DNA of 11,875 bases from Anaerolineaceae bacterium (GCA_027348305.1 DAIEPS010000039.1:1-11875), one strand, 5' to 3'. Positions 1-7,816 are shown, counted from the stretch's first letter. Numbers and translations are program-made. Notes: a model not told the origin generated them from the sequence alone.

Positions 1-2001
1 TCCGATGCGCAGGTAAAGGTCGATCAAGGTCGCGCGCGTGGTGGAATCCAACGGTTCCAGACTGCGCAATTGTTCAAGGATCTTAATCGCCTGTTTCAGA
101 TCCAGGCTTTGCAGTTCGATATATGCCAGCTTGTTCAGAATTTGCACAGCCCAGGTGCGTGAAGTGACTGTTTTTTGCGAGAGGGATAAGGCTTTTTGAT
201 AATCAACCCTGGCCAGGTCCAGCTCGGCCAGCAGGTAGTGAACATTGGCAATATCCATATATTGCTGCACGGCTTCATCCATGCGGTTTGATGAGATCAA
301 CAAGTCGATCAACATATCTCTAACAGAAAGATCCATGGGGGCAAGTTTTGCCACGCGGGTCAGCAGTCTCACCGCCTGGTTGGTTTCACCTCTCACATTG
401 TAGAGATAGGCCACCAGGTTGAACTTTTCAACCGCTTCGTGGATGCGGCCTTCCATGATGAGCAGTTCACCGATCTGAACGTGCAACGGCAGGTAGGTGG
501 GCGCATGGGTGAGGGCGTAAAATGCCTCTTCCATGGCTGTGCGGATCTTGCCTTCTGCAGCCAATTGTTTGATCAGGGCAAGCGCTTCGATCACCTGGCT
601 GTTCGTGGTTTCGAGCAGCATTTCTGCCAGCGGGATCGGCGGGCTGCCTTCGGGTTGATGTGGCAATTGCCGGCGCGCTTCTTTCAGATACTCACGCCAA
701 TCGGTTCGCATTAGCTGTGCCTGGATCGTCTTGGTGATATTGACAAGCTCTTTTTCCTCTTTGACCCGTTCGTGTGCTTCAATGATGGGTTCATAAAGTT
801 GGGTGAGTTCCGTTTCCAGTTCGCGGGGTACTGAAAGTACATCCGCCAACTTTAAGGCTTGAAGCGCATAGGCGCTGGAGTCTTTAAGCTGGCCGGCTTT
901 TTCCTGGATTTGAGCCATCAATAAATTTGAAGCCAGCGCATAGGCCGGGTTTCTCACGGCTTTCTGTAAATGAACAAGCGCTTTTTGCGGGCTGGATTCA
1001 TAGGTCAGCAAGGCGAGCACATATTCTGCGGCAGAAAGGTTGAGTCCGAGGTCAATGGCTCGTTCCAGTTCCACGGCAGCTTCGTCATCTTTACCTGCGG
1101 TCTGCAGATCTATGGTGCGGCTGAGATGGGTGCGTGCACGTGACCGTTCAGCATCCTTTGAAGACAGGTCGCCGGTTCCGCGCAGAAGGTGGATCTGGCG
1201 GCGCAAGGGCACTTGTTCGTCTGGTTTGGCTGCTTCTGTTTGATCGAACAGCATTCCAGCCAGCTCTTTCAAGGCAACCAGGCGTGCTTCGGTAAGCGGA
1301 TCGTATTTCGGCAGCACCTCGGGCTCTTTTGAAAGTGCATCCGTTTGTTTTAATGGCTCCATGACCACAGGGCCTGTTCCGGCGTTGACGGGTTTGGGCA
1401 GCATCATCTGTTGGCCGGTTTTGAGCTGCATCATTGCATTCTGGGCAGCCTGGTTGTGGGGTTCAAGCTGGATGGTGTATTGCACCACCTGGCTGGCTTT
1501 GGAGGGGTCTCCGCTGAACTGCATTAATGCGGCAACGAACAGGTATTCGGTGACGGATTCGGTTTTCAATCCCATCTTGTCGTAGATCATGGCCAGGCGC
1601 ATGCGCACCGTCTGGTTATTTGGGTCCAGCCGGATGGCTTCTTTAAAAGCGGCGATTGCGTGTTCAGCATCGCGGGCTTTGAGCTGTTTTTCGCCGCACT
1701 GCATGAAGGCTTTTACCGCTTCGATGATCGAGCCGGTGCGTTCAAAGATGCGGCCCATTTTTTCAAAGGGCATTGGGTCATCTGGCGTCAGGCTGGAACA
1801 GCGTATGTAAAACTTCAACGCTTCATCATATTGTTCCAATTGATAACAAGCCAGCCCGGCACTGGCAAGTGCCATGGCATCTTGTGGGTTTTCAAGCAGA
1901 GCCAGGCGGTAGCATTCGAGAGCTCTGGCCCAATCTTGTTCCCAGGCAGCCGTGTGCCCCTGGCTCATTAAAGTTTGAAATTGGGCGGATTCTTGGCTCA
2001 T
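1..2001 (-). CDS. Large TPR-repeat protein, 3' end outside the window
   Basis: An uninterrupted reading frame gives 667 residues before leaving the left edge, so the C-terminus is missing. The ATG lies 21 bases after the polA stop, which suggests cotranscription; the Shine-Dalgarno is weak (AGAG). The N-terminal part carries clear tetratricopeptide repeats, for example around residues 11-44 (W..D..AL.CY..AL..NP), 45-78 and 112-145 (AI.AF.EAI.LDP). A linker around 190-230 is rich in Gln, Met and Pro. More helical repeats fill about 270-345 and 480-667 (GR..EAVEKF, AVRLL..VAKLAP, DEAVQQY). I see no signal peptide, membrane segment or catalytic motif, so it is probably a cytoplasmic protein-interaction scaffold. 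TPR proteins do not reveal their partners from sequence, and I cannot name a specific role. Placement downstream of a scaffold-like regulator and polA is the only contextual clue. Confidence 0.85.
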   Translation of the reverse strand, partial: MSQESAQFQTLMSQGHTAAWEQDWARALECYRLALLENPQDAMALASAGLACYQLEQYDEALKFYIRCSSLTPDDPMPFEKMGRIFERTGSIIEAVKAFMQCGEKQLKARDAEHAIAAFKEAIRLDPNNQTVRMRLAMIYDKMGLKTESVTEYLFVAALMQFSGDPSKASQVVQYTIQLEPHNQAAQNAMMQLKTGQQMMLPKPVNAGTGPVVMEPLKQTDALSKEPEVLPKYDPLTEARLVALKELAGMLFDQTEAAKPDEQVPLRRQIHLLRGTGDLSSKDAERSRARTHLSRTIDLQTAGKDDEAAVELERAIDLGLNLSAAEYVLALLTYESSPQKALVHLQKAVRNPAYALASNLLMAQIQEKAGQLKDSSAYALQALKLADVLSVPRELETELTQLYEPIIEAHERVKEEKELVNITKTIQAQLMRTDWREYLKEARRQLPHQPEGSPPIPLAEMLLETTNSQVIEALALIKQLAAEGKIRTAMEEAFYALTHAPTYLPLHVQIGELLIMEGRIHEAVEKFNLVAYLYNVRGETNQAVRLLTRVAKLAPMDLSVRDMLIDLLISSNRMDEAVQQYMDIANVHYLLAELDLARVDYQKALSLSQKTVTSRTWAVQILNKLAYIELQSLDLKQAIKILEQLRSLEPLDSTTRATLIDLYLRIG

Positions 2002-2022
2002 GGTCACTCTTTCAAGGGTTCG

Positions 2023-4809
2023 TTAGTCTGTTAACACTTGCATGCTTCCCCAATTGACGCCGCTTCTGGCTTCAGTAAGCAGGGGGATGGACAACTTGTA
2101 GGCTTCAGACATTACTGTTCGAACTACTTTAGCAGTATCGGCCAATTCGCTTTCAGGTACATCCAATACCAGTTCATCATGTACCTGCAAGAGGATCTTG
2201 GCCTGCAGTTTTTTGGATTTAAGAGTGGGCGGCAGGTGGATCAATGCCAGCTTCATGATATCCGCGGCGGTGCCCTGGATGGGCGCGTTGATGGCCTCGC
2301 GTTCTTCACGGTTTTTCATATTGATGTTAACCGGGTTCGCCAGGTTGGGGAAGTAGCGACGGCGTCCAAGCATGGTTTCGACGTACCCCTGGCGGGTGGC
2401 CAGCACGCGGATGTTATCCAGGTAGCTCTTTACCCCAGGGAAGTTCTCGAAATAACCTTTGACAAAATTCTCAGCCTCACCGAGGGTCAGATCGGTGGAT
2501 CGGCTTAAGCCAAAGGCGCTCATGCCGTAGATCAGGCCAAAATTGATGGCTTTTGCGTGGCGTCGCTGGTCTTTGGTGACTTTTTCAAGCGGGATGCCGT
2601 TGATGGCGGCGGCTGTCGCGGCGTGGATGTCCTGGCCGGCGCGGAAAGCGTTTAGCATGGCCTCGTCGCCTGACATGTGCGCCACAATGCGCAGTTCGAT
2701 CTGCGAATAATCCACCGACAGCAGTACACAGCCGGGGGAAGCCTTGAATCCAAGGCGCACCTGGCGCCCAATTTCTGTGCGGGTGGGGATATTTTGCAGG
2801 TTGGGATCCGAAGACGCCAAGCGCCCGGTCACCGACCCGGTTTGATTAAAGTTGGTATGCACCCTGCCTGTGCGTGGATTCACCTGCAAGGGCAGAGAAT
2901 CCAGATAAGTTGATTTTAGCTTGGACAATTCGCGGTATTCCAGCAGAAGGTCCACAACCGGGTGTTTGCCGCTCAGTTCGTCCAGCACGGCCGCCGAAGT
3001 GGAAAAATGTCCGCTCGAGGTCTTTTTGTTGCGGTCAGGCGGGATCAGCCGGAGGGTTTCAAACAGCACTTTTGATAGCTGCTGGGTCGAGTTGAGGTTG
3101 AATGGATAGCCGACCGCTTGATATACCTGGTCTTCGATTTCACGTAGCCTGAGGTTCATCTCTGCACTGAATTTCTTGAAGAATTCAGTATCCAGCAGAA
3201 TGCCGTGCCTTTCCATCTGCATCAATACCGGCACCAATGGCATTTCGATCTCTTTGAAGATCTGGGTGCATTTTCGGTCTTCCATCTTCTTCTCGACCAG
3301 CGGAGCCAGCCTGAAGGTGACTTCAGCATCCGCGGCGGCATAAGGTGCTGCAGATTCGACCGGTACCTGGTCCATTGTGATTTGGGTCTTGCCTTTGCCG
3401 ATCAGTTCTTCAATATGGGTCATGCTGGCATTGAGGTATTCACCGGCCATGTCTTTAAGCCCAAGGGAACGTGAAGAGGGATCGATCAGCCATTCGGCCA
3501 GCATGGTGTCAAATGAAAGTGGTGATACCTCAAGGCCGTAATTGCCAAGCACCAGGGCATCGTATTTGATGTTGTGTCCGATCTTAGCAATTTTGGCATC
3601 GGTGAAGGCAGGTTTGAGCGCCTCAATAACCTCGGGGATGGGCAATTGTGCGGTCAAGCCTGTATGCCCCACCGGGATGTAATACCCTGTACCGTCCTTT
3701 ACGGACACAGAGATCCCCACCAGGTCAGCCTTGAGCGGATCGGTGGAAGTAGTCTCGGTGTCAAAAGCGATTTTTGGAGAAGAGGCCAGCAACCCGGCCA
3801 ATTCGCTCAGTTTTTCAGGTGTGTTGACGATGATGGTTTCCAGCGAGTATTGAGAAGGGACTCCGATCTGCTGGACATCGCTGGCAAAGAGATCCATCTG
3901 TCCCTTGGGTGCGGCTTTCACAAACGGGGCCGCAATGGTATGCAGACGGGTGATCAGAGTGCGGAATTCCAGTTCTCTAAAGAGCGCTTCTACCGCCGGC
4001 ACGTTGATGTGATCGGTCTTGGCATCTTCAAGTTTCAAGGTGACGCCCACGTCCGTTTTGATCCTGGCCAGGGTCTGGCTCATATAAGCGGATTCTTTGC
4101 CTTCGGCGATCTTGATTCCCATCTTACCGGGGATTTCGGAAACGTGGGCATAAATTTCATCCAGGGTCTTGTATTGCTCCAACAGGCTTATTGCAGTCTT
4201 CTGACCCACCCCAGGCACGCCGGGGATATTGTCTGAAGTGTCGCCGACCAGGGCTTTGTAATCCACGACCTGGTCAGGGTTCACGCCCAGGTAGGCCTTA
4301 ACGTCTTCGGCGTTATAGTTCTTGGCTTCTGAAATTTTGGTGCCAGAAAGGGCCACCACGATGCGGTCGTTGACCAATTGCAGCAGGTCGCGGTCGCCGG
4401 TAATGATCTTGACCCCGAATCCCTGTTCCACGGCCTGGTAGGCAATGGTGCCAAGGACGTCATCGGCTTCGAAACCCTCCTGTTCAAGGCGGGGCAGGTG
4501 AAATGCGTCTACCAATTGGCGTATGCGCTCAATTTGCGGACGCAGGTCGTCAGGCATCTTGGCGCGCGTGGCTTTATAGCCGGTGAATAGATCGTTGCGG
4601 AAGGTTTTGCCCGTATCGAAAGCAACTGCCAGGTATTCAGGTTTTTCCTGTTCGAGCAGGCGCATCATCACATTGGCGAAGCCTAAGATCCCGGCGGTGG
4701 GTTCGCCAGATTTCGTCTGTAAACGTTCACTTCCGGCGCCGGCGGTAAGAGCAAAGTAAGCACGATAGGCGAGGGCATGTCCGTCGATTAAATAAAGTAC
4801 TGGGGGCAT
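2023..4809 (-). CDS. polA: DNA polymerase I with 5' nuclease, 3'-5' proofreading and polymerase domains
   Basis: At 928 residues it has the full length of E. coli-type Pol I. It fills gaps and removes Okazaki RNA primers during replication and repair. Residues 1-295 are the 5' nuclease: D9, D65, the E114/D116/D117 cluster, D139/D141 and D190/D193, followed by a helix-hairpin-helix (NIPGVPGVGQKTA). Residues 340-505 are the 3'-5' exonuclease with all three motifs kept: D350/E352, N413/D417 and Y490/D494, so proofreading should be active, unlike Taq-type enzymes. The polymerase domain follows: motif A with D700 and E705 (VDYSQIELR), the O helix R749-K753-F757-Y761, and motif C with D878 (QVHDEL). 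F757 matches E. coli F762, which discriminates against dideoxynucleotides. AAAGGA lies 9 bases before the ATG. The gene sits 25 bases after the multidomain gene and 21 bases before the TPR gene. Nothing appears broken. Confidence 0.98.
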   Translation of the reverse strand: MPPVLYLIDGHALAYRAYFALTAGAGSERLQTKSGEPTAGILGFANVMMRLLEQEKPEYLAVAFDTGKTFRNDLFTGYKATRAKMPDDLRPQIERIRQLVDAFHLPRLEQEGFEADDVLGTIAYQAVEQGFGVKIITGDRDLLQLVNDRIVVALSGTKISEAKNYNAEDVKAYLGVNPDQVVDYKALVGDTSDNIPGVPGVGQKTAISLLEQYKTLDEIYAHVSEIPGKMGIKIAEGKESAYMSQTLARIKTDVGVTLKLEDAKTDHINVPAVEALFRELEFRTLITRLHTIAAPFVKAAPKGQMDLFASDVQQIGVPSQYSLETIIVNTPEKLSELAGLLASSPKIAFDTETTSTDPLKADLVGISVSVKDGTGYYIPVGHTGLTAQLPIPEVIEALKPAFTDAKIAKIGHNIKYDALVLGNYGLEVSPLSFDTMLAEWLIDPSSRSLGLKDMAGEYLNASMTHIEELIGKGKTQITMDQVPVESAAPYAAADAEVTFRLAPLVEKKMEDRKCTQIFKEIEMPLVPVLMQMERHGILLDTEFFKKFSAEMNLRLREIEDQVYQAVGYPFNLNSTQQLSKVLFETLRLIPPDRNKKTSSGHFSTSAAVLDELSGKHPVVDLLLEYRELSKLKSTYLDSLPLQVNPRTGRVHTNFNQTGSVTGRLASSDPNLQNIPTRTEIGRQVRLGFKASPGCVLLSVDYSQIELRIVAHMSGDEAMLNAFRAGQDIHAATAAAINGIPLEKVTKDQRRHAKAINFGLIYGMSAFGLSRSTDLTLGEAENFVKGYFENFPGVKSYLDNIRVLATRQGYVETMLGRRRYFPNLANPVNINMKNREEREAINAPIQGTAADIMKLALIHLPPTLKSKKLQAKILLQVHDELVLDVPESELADTAKVVRTVMSEAYKLSIPLLTEARSGVNWGSMQVLTD

Positions 4810-4834
4810 AGTTGCTTATCCTTTAATGGCAGAA

Positions 4835-7714
4835 TCAGGAGGCGGTCGCTTCAGGGGTCTTCCAGGCATTGGTGACAAATTCGAAGATCAAATTAGCCGG
4901 GGGTGGTTCTGACCCGCTGACCGCCATAAATTTGGAGGACCAGAAATCGTTTGATGTTTTCTTCTGTGCGATCTCAGGGAATTTGGCAAAGATGAGATTC
5001 GATGTAAGAGTACGCACCTCTTGCATGATCCGATGCGGACAGGTGCCCAGCGGCACCGCCGCTGACCAGAGCAGATACTGCGGACGAACGGTGATGCCGG
5101 TCATGTGCCAGCCTTGGTCTTCGTGAATATCAGGCATGGTGGCGCTGAGCTTTTCAGAAAGTTCGCGGGCCAGGAACTGATCACGGTCATCCGGGATGAG
5201 CACACAGGTGAAATTGAAACGAAACTCTTTTAAACTGGGGATTGCGGGCGGAGCTGCCGGTTCTTCCAATGCGGCTGGTTCGGATAATGCATGCATCTCT
5301 GGCTCCAACACAGCCGGCGCGGCATTTGGTTCTGGTGGTGGAGGGGGCGTGCTTTCTGTTTGAGGGGTGACTGCGCTCAATACTTCGGCAAAAGAGGTTG
5401 GAGCCGATTGAAGTGCCTCAATGGGGGCAGCCACCTCAGGTTCAGTTGCACTGACGGGCTGTTCCGTCACCGGTTCAGGCACAGGTACAGCCATGGTTTC
5501 AACAATTGGTTCTGCAACGCCGGCTGTGACGGGTTCAACAACGGTATTAATTGCAGGTTCCATGGATGGTACCGGGGGAATCTCAGAGACTGTTTCAACT
5601 TTGGCTTCTTCCACTTCCCACGGGAGTTCAAAATCAATTTCTGGCAGCGGTTCTGAGGCGACTGCTGCGTTTACCGTGTTGACTTGTACTGCGGCTGCTG
5701 CGGTCGTTTCCGCGGTTGGGAGGGGTTCGGCTGCAGTGGATTGTGGCTCAACCGCAGGCAATTGTTCGAGCTGTTCCGATGATCTGGTTAGATCCTGTTC
5801 GCTGACTGCGGGAGTGGTTTCTGCTGCTGATATTAAGGCTTCCGGCTCACCCTGTGCTTCTGCAACAGCAGCTTGCTGCGGGGGCTGAAGCATTGCTTTT
5901 AAGGCGTCAATCTCATCTTGAGAGATGGCGTTGGTGCTGACTTTGGGTTTTGCCGATTCCTGTTCAAAAAGTTTACGCGCTTCCATTTCCACCGTTGTAT
6001 CAGCATCTGCGGCTGACTGCGGGGTTTGAAGCTGTGCTTTGAGAGCGTCAATTTCAGCCTGTGAAATGGCGCTGGTGTTGACTTTGGGCTTTGCCGATTC
6101 CTGTTCAAAAAGCTTATGCGCTTCCATTTCAGCCGTTGTAACCGCATCCGCGGCTGGCTGCGGGGTTTGAAACTCCGCTTTTAATGCATCAATCTCTGCT
6201 TGAGAAATGGCGCTGGTGTTTACTTTCGGTTTTACTGATTCCTGTTCGAATAACTTGCGCGCTTCCATCTCAGCCGTTGTAATAGCATCCTGGGCTGGCT
6301 GCGGGGTTTGAAGCTGTGATTTGAGCGCGTCAATCTCGGCTTGCGAAATGGCGCTGGTGCTGACTGTGGGTTTTGCCGATTCCTGTTCGAATAACTTACG
6401 TGCTTCAAGTTCAGCCTGTGAAATATCTTCCGTCGCGGGCTGCGGTGTCAGGAGATGTGCTTTTAAGGCGTCTATTTCGGCCTGCGAAATAGCGCTGGTG
6501 TTTACTTTAGGTTTTACCGATTCCTGTTCAAATAACTTCCGCGCCTCCAGTTCAGCCGTTGTAACAGCTTGCTCGGCGGGCTGTTGAGGTGCATCTTGCA
6601 AAGCTTTCAATAGATCGATTTCTTCTTGCGAAATGGGAGTTGTGCTTACTTTTGGTTTTGCGGATTCCTGTTCGAATAACCTGCGCGCGTCCATTTCGGC
6701 CTGTGATAAGGTTGGTGCGGCGGACTGCTGAGATTCAGCTTGTAAGACCTTTAATAGATCAATTTCTTCTTGTGAAATAGGGCTGATGTCTGGTTTTAAG
6801 GACGGCTGTTGGTTCAGATCCAGTGCATCCAAATCGTTTTGAGAAAAGGCAGGTGCATTTGGCTGCAGGGATTCCAGTTTTTTATTTCTTGCGTTGATCT
6901 CTGCAAGGGTTTGTTTGGCAATATCCTGTCTTAATTCTGCTGTGGTTGGATAGTTCTTCTGGAAATCATCCTTGACACGGTTTAGCTCACGTCGAACGAT
7001 TTGGAGGGTTGCCTGTATTGGATAAACCAATACCAGTACCACGTTGCTTACCAGCTTGGTGGCATACAAGAGCCGTTCGCTTCCGTCACCATCCAGCTTG
7101 ATAAAACGAGCCAGTTCGCTGTTTTCTTCATCTTTCCAGTAGCGCGAGAGGAATCCGGTGGCGCAGGAGACCAGGCCTTCATCCATTGAACCGGCGCTGG
7201 CAATCAACTGATCTTTAATAATGATCAATACACTTTGAGCCGCGGTATTCTCGAGGATCTGTTCAGCTTTTTTACCGCCGGTATCGGGGATCTGCAGCCA
7301 CTGTTTGATCAGGTCGTCCACGACCTTGACTTGCACGTTGCCCGCCATGGGCTGATCCGAAAACAAACTGGATAGCGCCTTGCCGACTTCCTGGCCAGAA
7401 AATGGCTTGCTCAAAAAACCATTGGCGGTCATACTGTCCAATACAGGGTGTTGGGGATTGTTGTCAGGCGGGAACACCAGAATTTTGAGATCGGATTGAA
7501 GCGCGGCGAGGTCGCGAGTGAACGCCGCTACCGGAATATCATCCAATTCGCCATCCACGATGGCGACCTCGAAAAAATTACTGTTGGCAAGATTTAAGGC
7601 TTCGTGTGCACTTAATGCGACGGTCACTTGATAGCGTCCACCTTCTTCAAGGTGAGAACGCAGTTGTTGTAGAAATTCAATATCGGGAGATACGACCAGG
7701 ATAACACGTTGCAT
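4835..7714 (-). CDS. Receiver - Roadblock/LC7-like - FliM-like peptide repeats - inactive Y1 transposase-like multidomain protein
   Basis: This 959-residue protein is a mosaic. Residues 1-120 resemble a CheY-like receiver, with D54 as presumptive phospho-acceptor and K103 in a SKPF context; the acidic pair is reduced to D11 and the usual Thr/Ser after strand 4 is missing (F81-P82). Residues 130-245 resemble a Roadblock/LC7 domain (LIIIKDQLIASAG, later VLVLVYPIQATLQIVRREL). Residues 290-609 hold 47-48-residue tandem repeats with SQAEIDALK-type segments. Residues 615-825 are a low-complexity Pro/Glu/Ala/Val linker including a run of five prolines. Residues 828-950 resemble an IS200-type Y1 transposase lacking catalytic residues. 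There is no signal peptide or membrane segment, so it is probably cytoplasmic. It appears to be the first gene of the polA operon. No Shine-Dalgarno precedes the ATG, and a possible promoter suggests a leaderless transcript. I infer a regulatory or scaffolding role; the actual process is unknown. Confidence 0.85.
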   Translation of the reverse strand: MQRVILVVSPDIEFLQQLRSHLEEGGRYQVTVALSAHEALNLANSNFFEVAIVDGELDDIPVAAFTRDLAALQSDLKILVFPPDNNPQHPVLDSMTANGFLSKPFSGQEVGKALSSLFSDQPMAGNVQVKVVDDLIKQWLQIPDTGGKKAEQILENTAAQSVLIIIKDQLIASAGSMDEGLVSCATGFLSRYWKDEENSELARFIKLDGDGSERLLYATKLVSNVVLVLVYPIQATLQIVRRELNRVKDDFQKNYPTTAELRQDIAKQTLAEINARNKKLESLQPNAPAFSQNDLDALDLNQQPSLKPDISPISQEEIDLLKVLQAESQQSAAPTLSQAEMDARRLFEQESAKPKVSTTPISQEEIDLLKALQDAPQQPAEQAVTTAELEARKLFEQESVKPKVNTSAISQAEIDALKAHLLTPQPATEDISQAELEARKLFEQESAKPTVSTSAISQAEIDALKSQLQTPQPAQDAITTAEMEARKLFEQESVKPKVNTSAISQAEIDALKAEFQTPQPAADAVTTAEMEAHKLFEQESAKPKVNTSAISQAEIDALKAQLQTPQSAADADTTVEMEARKLFEQESAKPKVSTNAISQDEIDALKAMLQPPQQAAVAEAQGEPEALISAAETTPAVSEQDLTRSSEQLEQLPAVEPQSTAAEPLPTAETTAAAAVQVNTVNAAVASEPLPEIDFELPWEVEEAKVETVSEIPPVPSMEPAINTVVEPVTAGVAEPIVETMAVPVPEPVTEQPVSATEPEVAAPIEALQSAPTSFAEVLSAVTPQTESTPPPPPEPNAAPAVLEPEMHALSEPAALEEPAAPPAIPSLKEFRFNFTCVLIPDDRDQFLARELSEKLSATMPDIHEDQGWHMTGITVRPQYLLWSAAVPLGTCPHRIMQEVRTLTSNLIFAKFPEIAQKKTSNDFWSSKFMAVSGSEPPPANLIFEFVTNAWKTPEATAS
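4865..5233 (-). other. C-terminal domain resembling a catalytically dead IS200/Y1 transposase
   Basis: Residues 828-950 of the multidomain protein follow the order expected for the Y1 transposase (TnpA/RAYT) fold. There is a first strand (FRFNFTCVLIP), a helix, a strand leading to where the HUH motif normally sits, a long helix (RIMQEVRTLTSNLIFAKFPEI), an FW-containing turn (DFWSSKFMAVSG), then a final helix. In active enzymes the HUH site reads like DHVHLL; here residues 877-883 read RPQYLLW, with no histidine. The final helix normally carries the nucleophile in a YIxxQ-like setting; here it reads FEFVTNAW with Phe at 946. The fold assignment comes from pattern memory of the family and is moderately sure. 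The loss of catalytic residues is directly visible if the alignment is right. Confidence 0.55.
5888..6847 (-). repeat. Tandem 47-48-residue coding repeats bearing FliM-like SQAEIDAL segments
   Basis: Within the multidomain gene, strong copies of an [I]SQ[AED]EID[AL]LK segment begin at residues 313, 361, 409, 456, 503, 550 and 597, spaced 48, 48, 47, 47, 47 and 47. A weaker copy (FSQNDLDAL) begins at 290. Between them, a second segment of type [ST][QT]xE[ML][DE]A[RH][KR]LFEQES begins at 336, 384, 431, 478, 525 and 572. Two of these second-type copies also read SQAE, so the two halves probably arose from one ancestral unit of about 24 residues. That gives six full units plus a partial seventh, about 141-144 bases each at DNA level. 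Adjacent copies differ at many synonymous positions while the protein motif is retained. Confidence 0.95.
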
Positions 7715-7720
7715 TTAAAA

Positions 7721-7749
7721 AGTGTATCACGGCGTTATTATCGATGCAA
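7721..7749 (-). promoter_or_regulatory. Possible promoter of the scaffold-polA-TPR operon, implying a leaderless mRNA
   Basis: On the minus strand TTGCAT (7749-7744) and TACACT (7726-7721) are separated by 17 bases. Only six bases (TTTTAA) separate the putative -10 from the ATG at 7714, so transcription would start at or next to the A of the start codon. No Shine-Dalgarno sequence lies upstream of that ATG, which fits a leaderless transcript. The matches to the sigma-70 consensus are only partial (3 of 6 and 4 of 6). Confidence 0.35.
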
Positions 7750-7767
7750 GCAAAAATCTGACCGTGC

Positions 7768-7787
7768 GGTTAAGGGTTTTGATAACC
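7768..7787. promoter_or_regulatory. Short dyad between the divergent genes, possible operator
   Basis: GGTTA and TAACC flank a 10-base centre in the 132-base spacer between the two divergent genes. It lies between the two suggested promoters. The arms are only five bases long, so chance is a real possibility. The rest of the spacer (7715-7846) holds only the two promoter candidates and the ribosome binding site of the plus-strand gene. Confidence 0.2.
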
Positions 7788-7807
7788 TCCCCAAGCCTGT
7801 CATCCTG

Positions 7808-7816
7808 TGGCATAAT
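7808..7816 (+). promoter_or_regulatory. Possible extended -10 promoter of the wecC-wecB-glycosyltransferase block
   Basis: TGGCATAAT matches the extended -10 pattern TGn followed by a 5-of-6 match to TATAAT. No good -35 element is seen at normal spacing, which extended -10 promoters tolerate. Transcription would start near 7823 and leave a leader of about 24 bases containing the AAAGGA ribosome binding site. Confidence 0.4.

Noticed and set aside
3574..4236. 220-codon open frame on the plus strand within polA
   Set aside because: It is antisense to an intact, motif-complete polA, and its product shows no recognisable domain.
4865..5233. Active IS200/IS605 insertion sequence
   Set aside because: No HUH histidines, no nucleophilic tyrosine, no terminal hairpin ends, and the domain is fused in frame to a long regulatory protein.
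5421..5888. Ser/Thr/Ala/Gly-rich open frame opposite the linker of the multidomain gene
   Set aside because: Its composition is the expected antisense of a Glu/Ala/Pro-rich low-complexity stretch; there is no start signal.
5888..6847. CRISPR array or noncoding tandem repeat
   Set aside because: The roughly 141-base periodicity is entirely coding, in frame, and without the short-repeat/unique-spacer pattern.
4835..7714. Flagellar switch protein FliM or FliN
   Set aside because: Only the short SQAEIDAL peptide matches; the FliM middle domain and the SpoA/FliN domain are absent.
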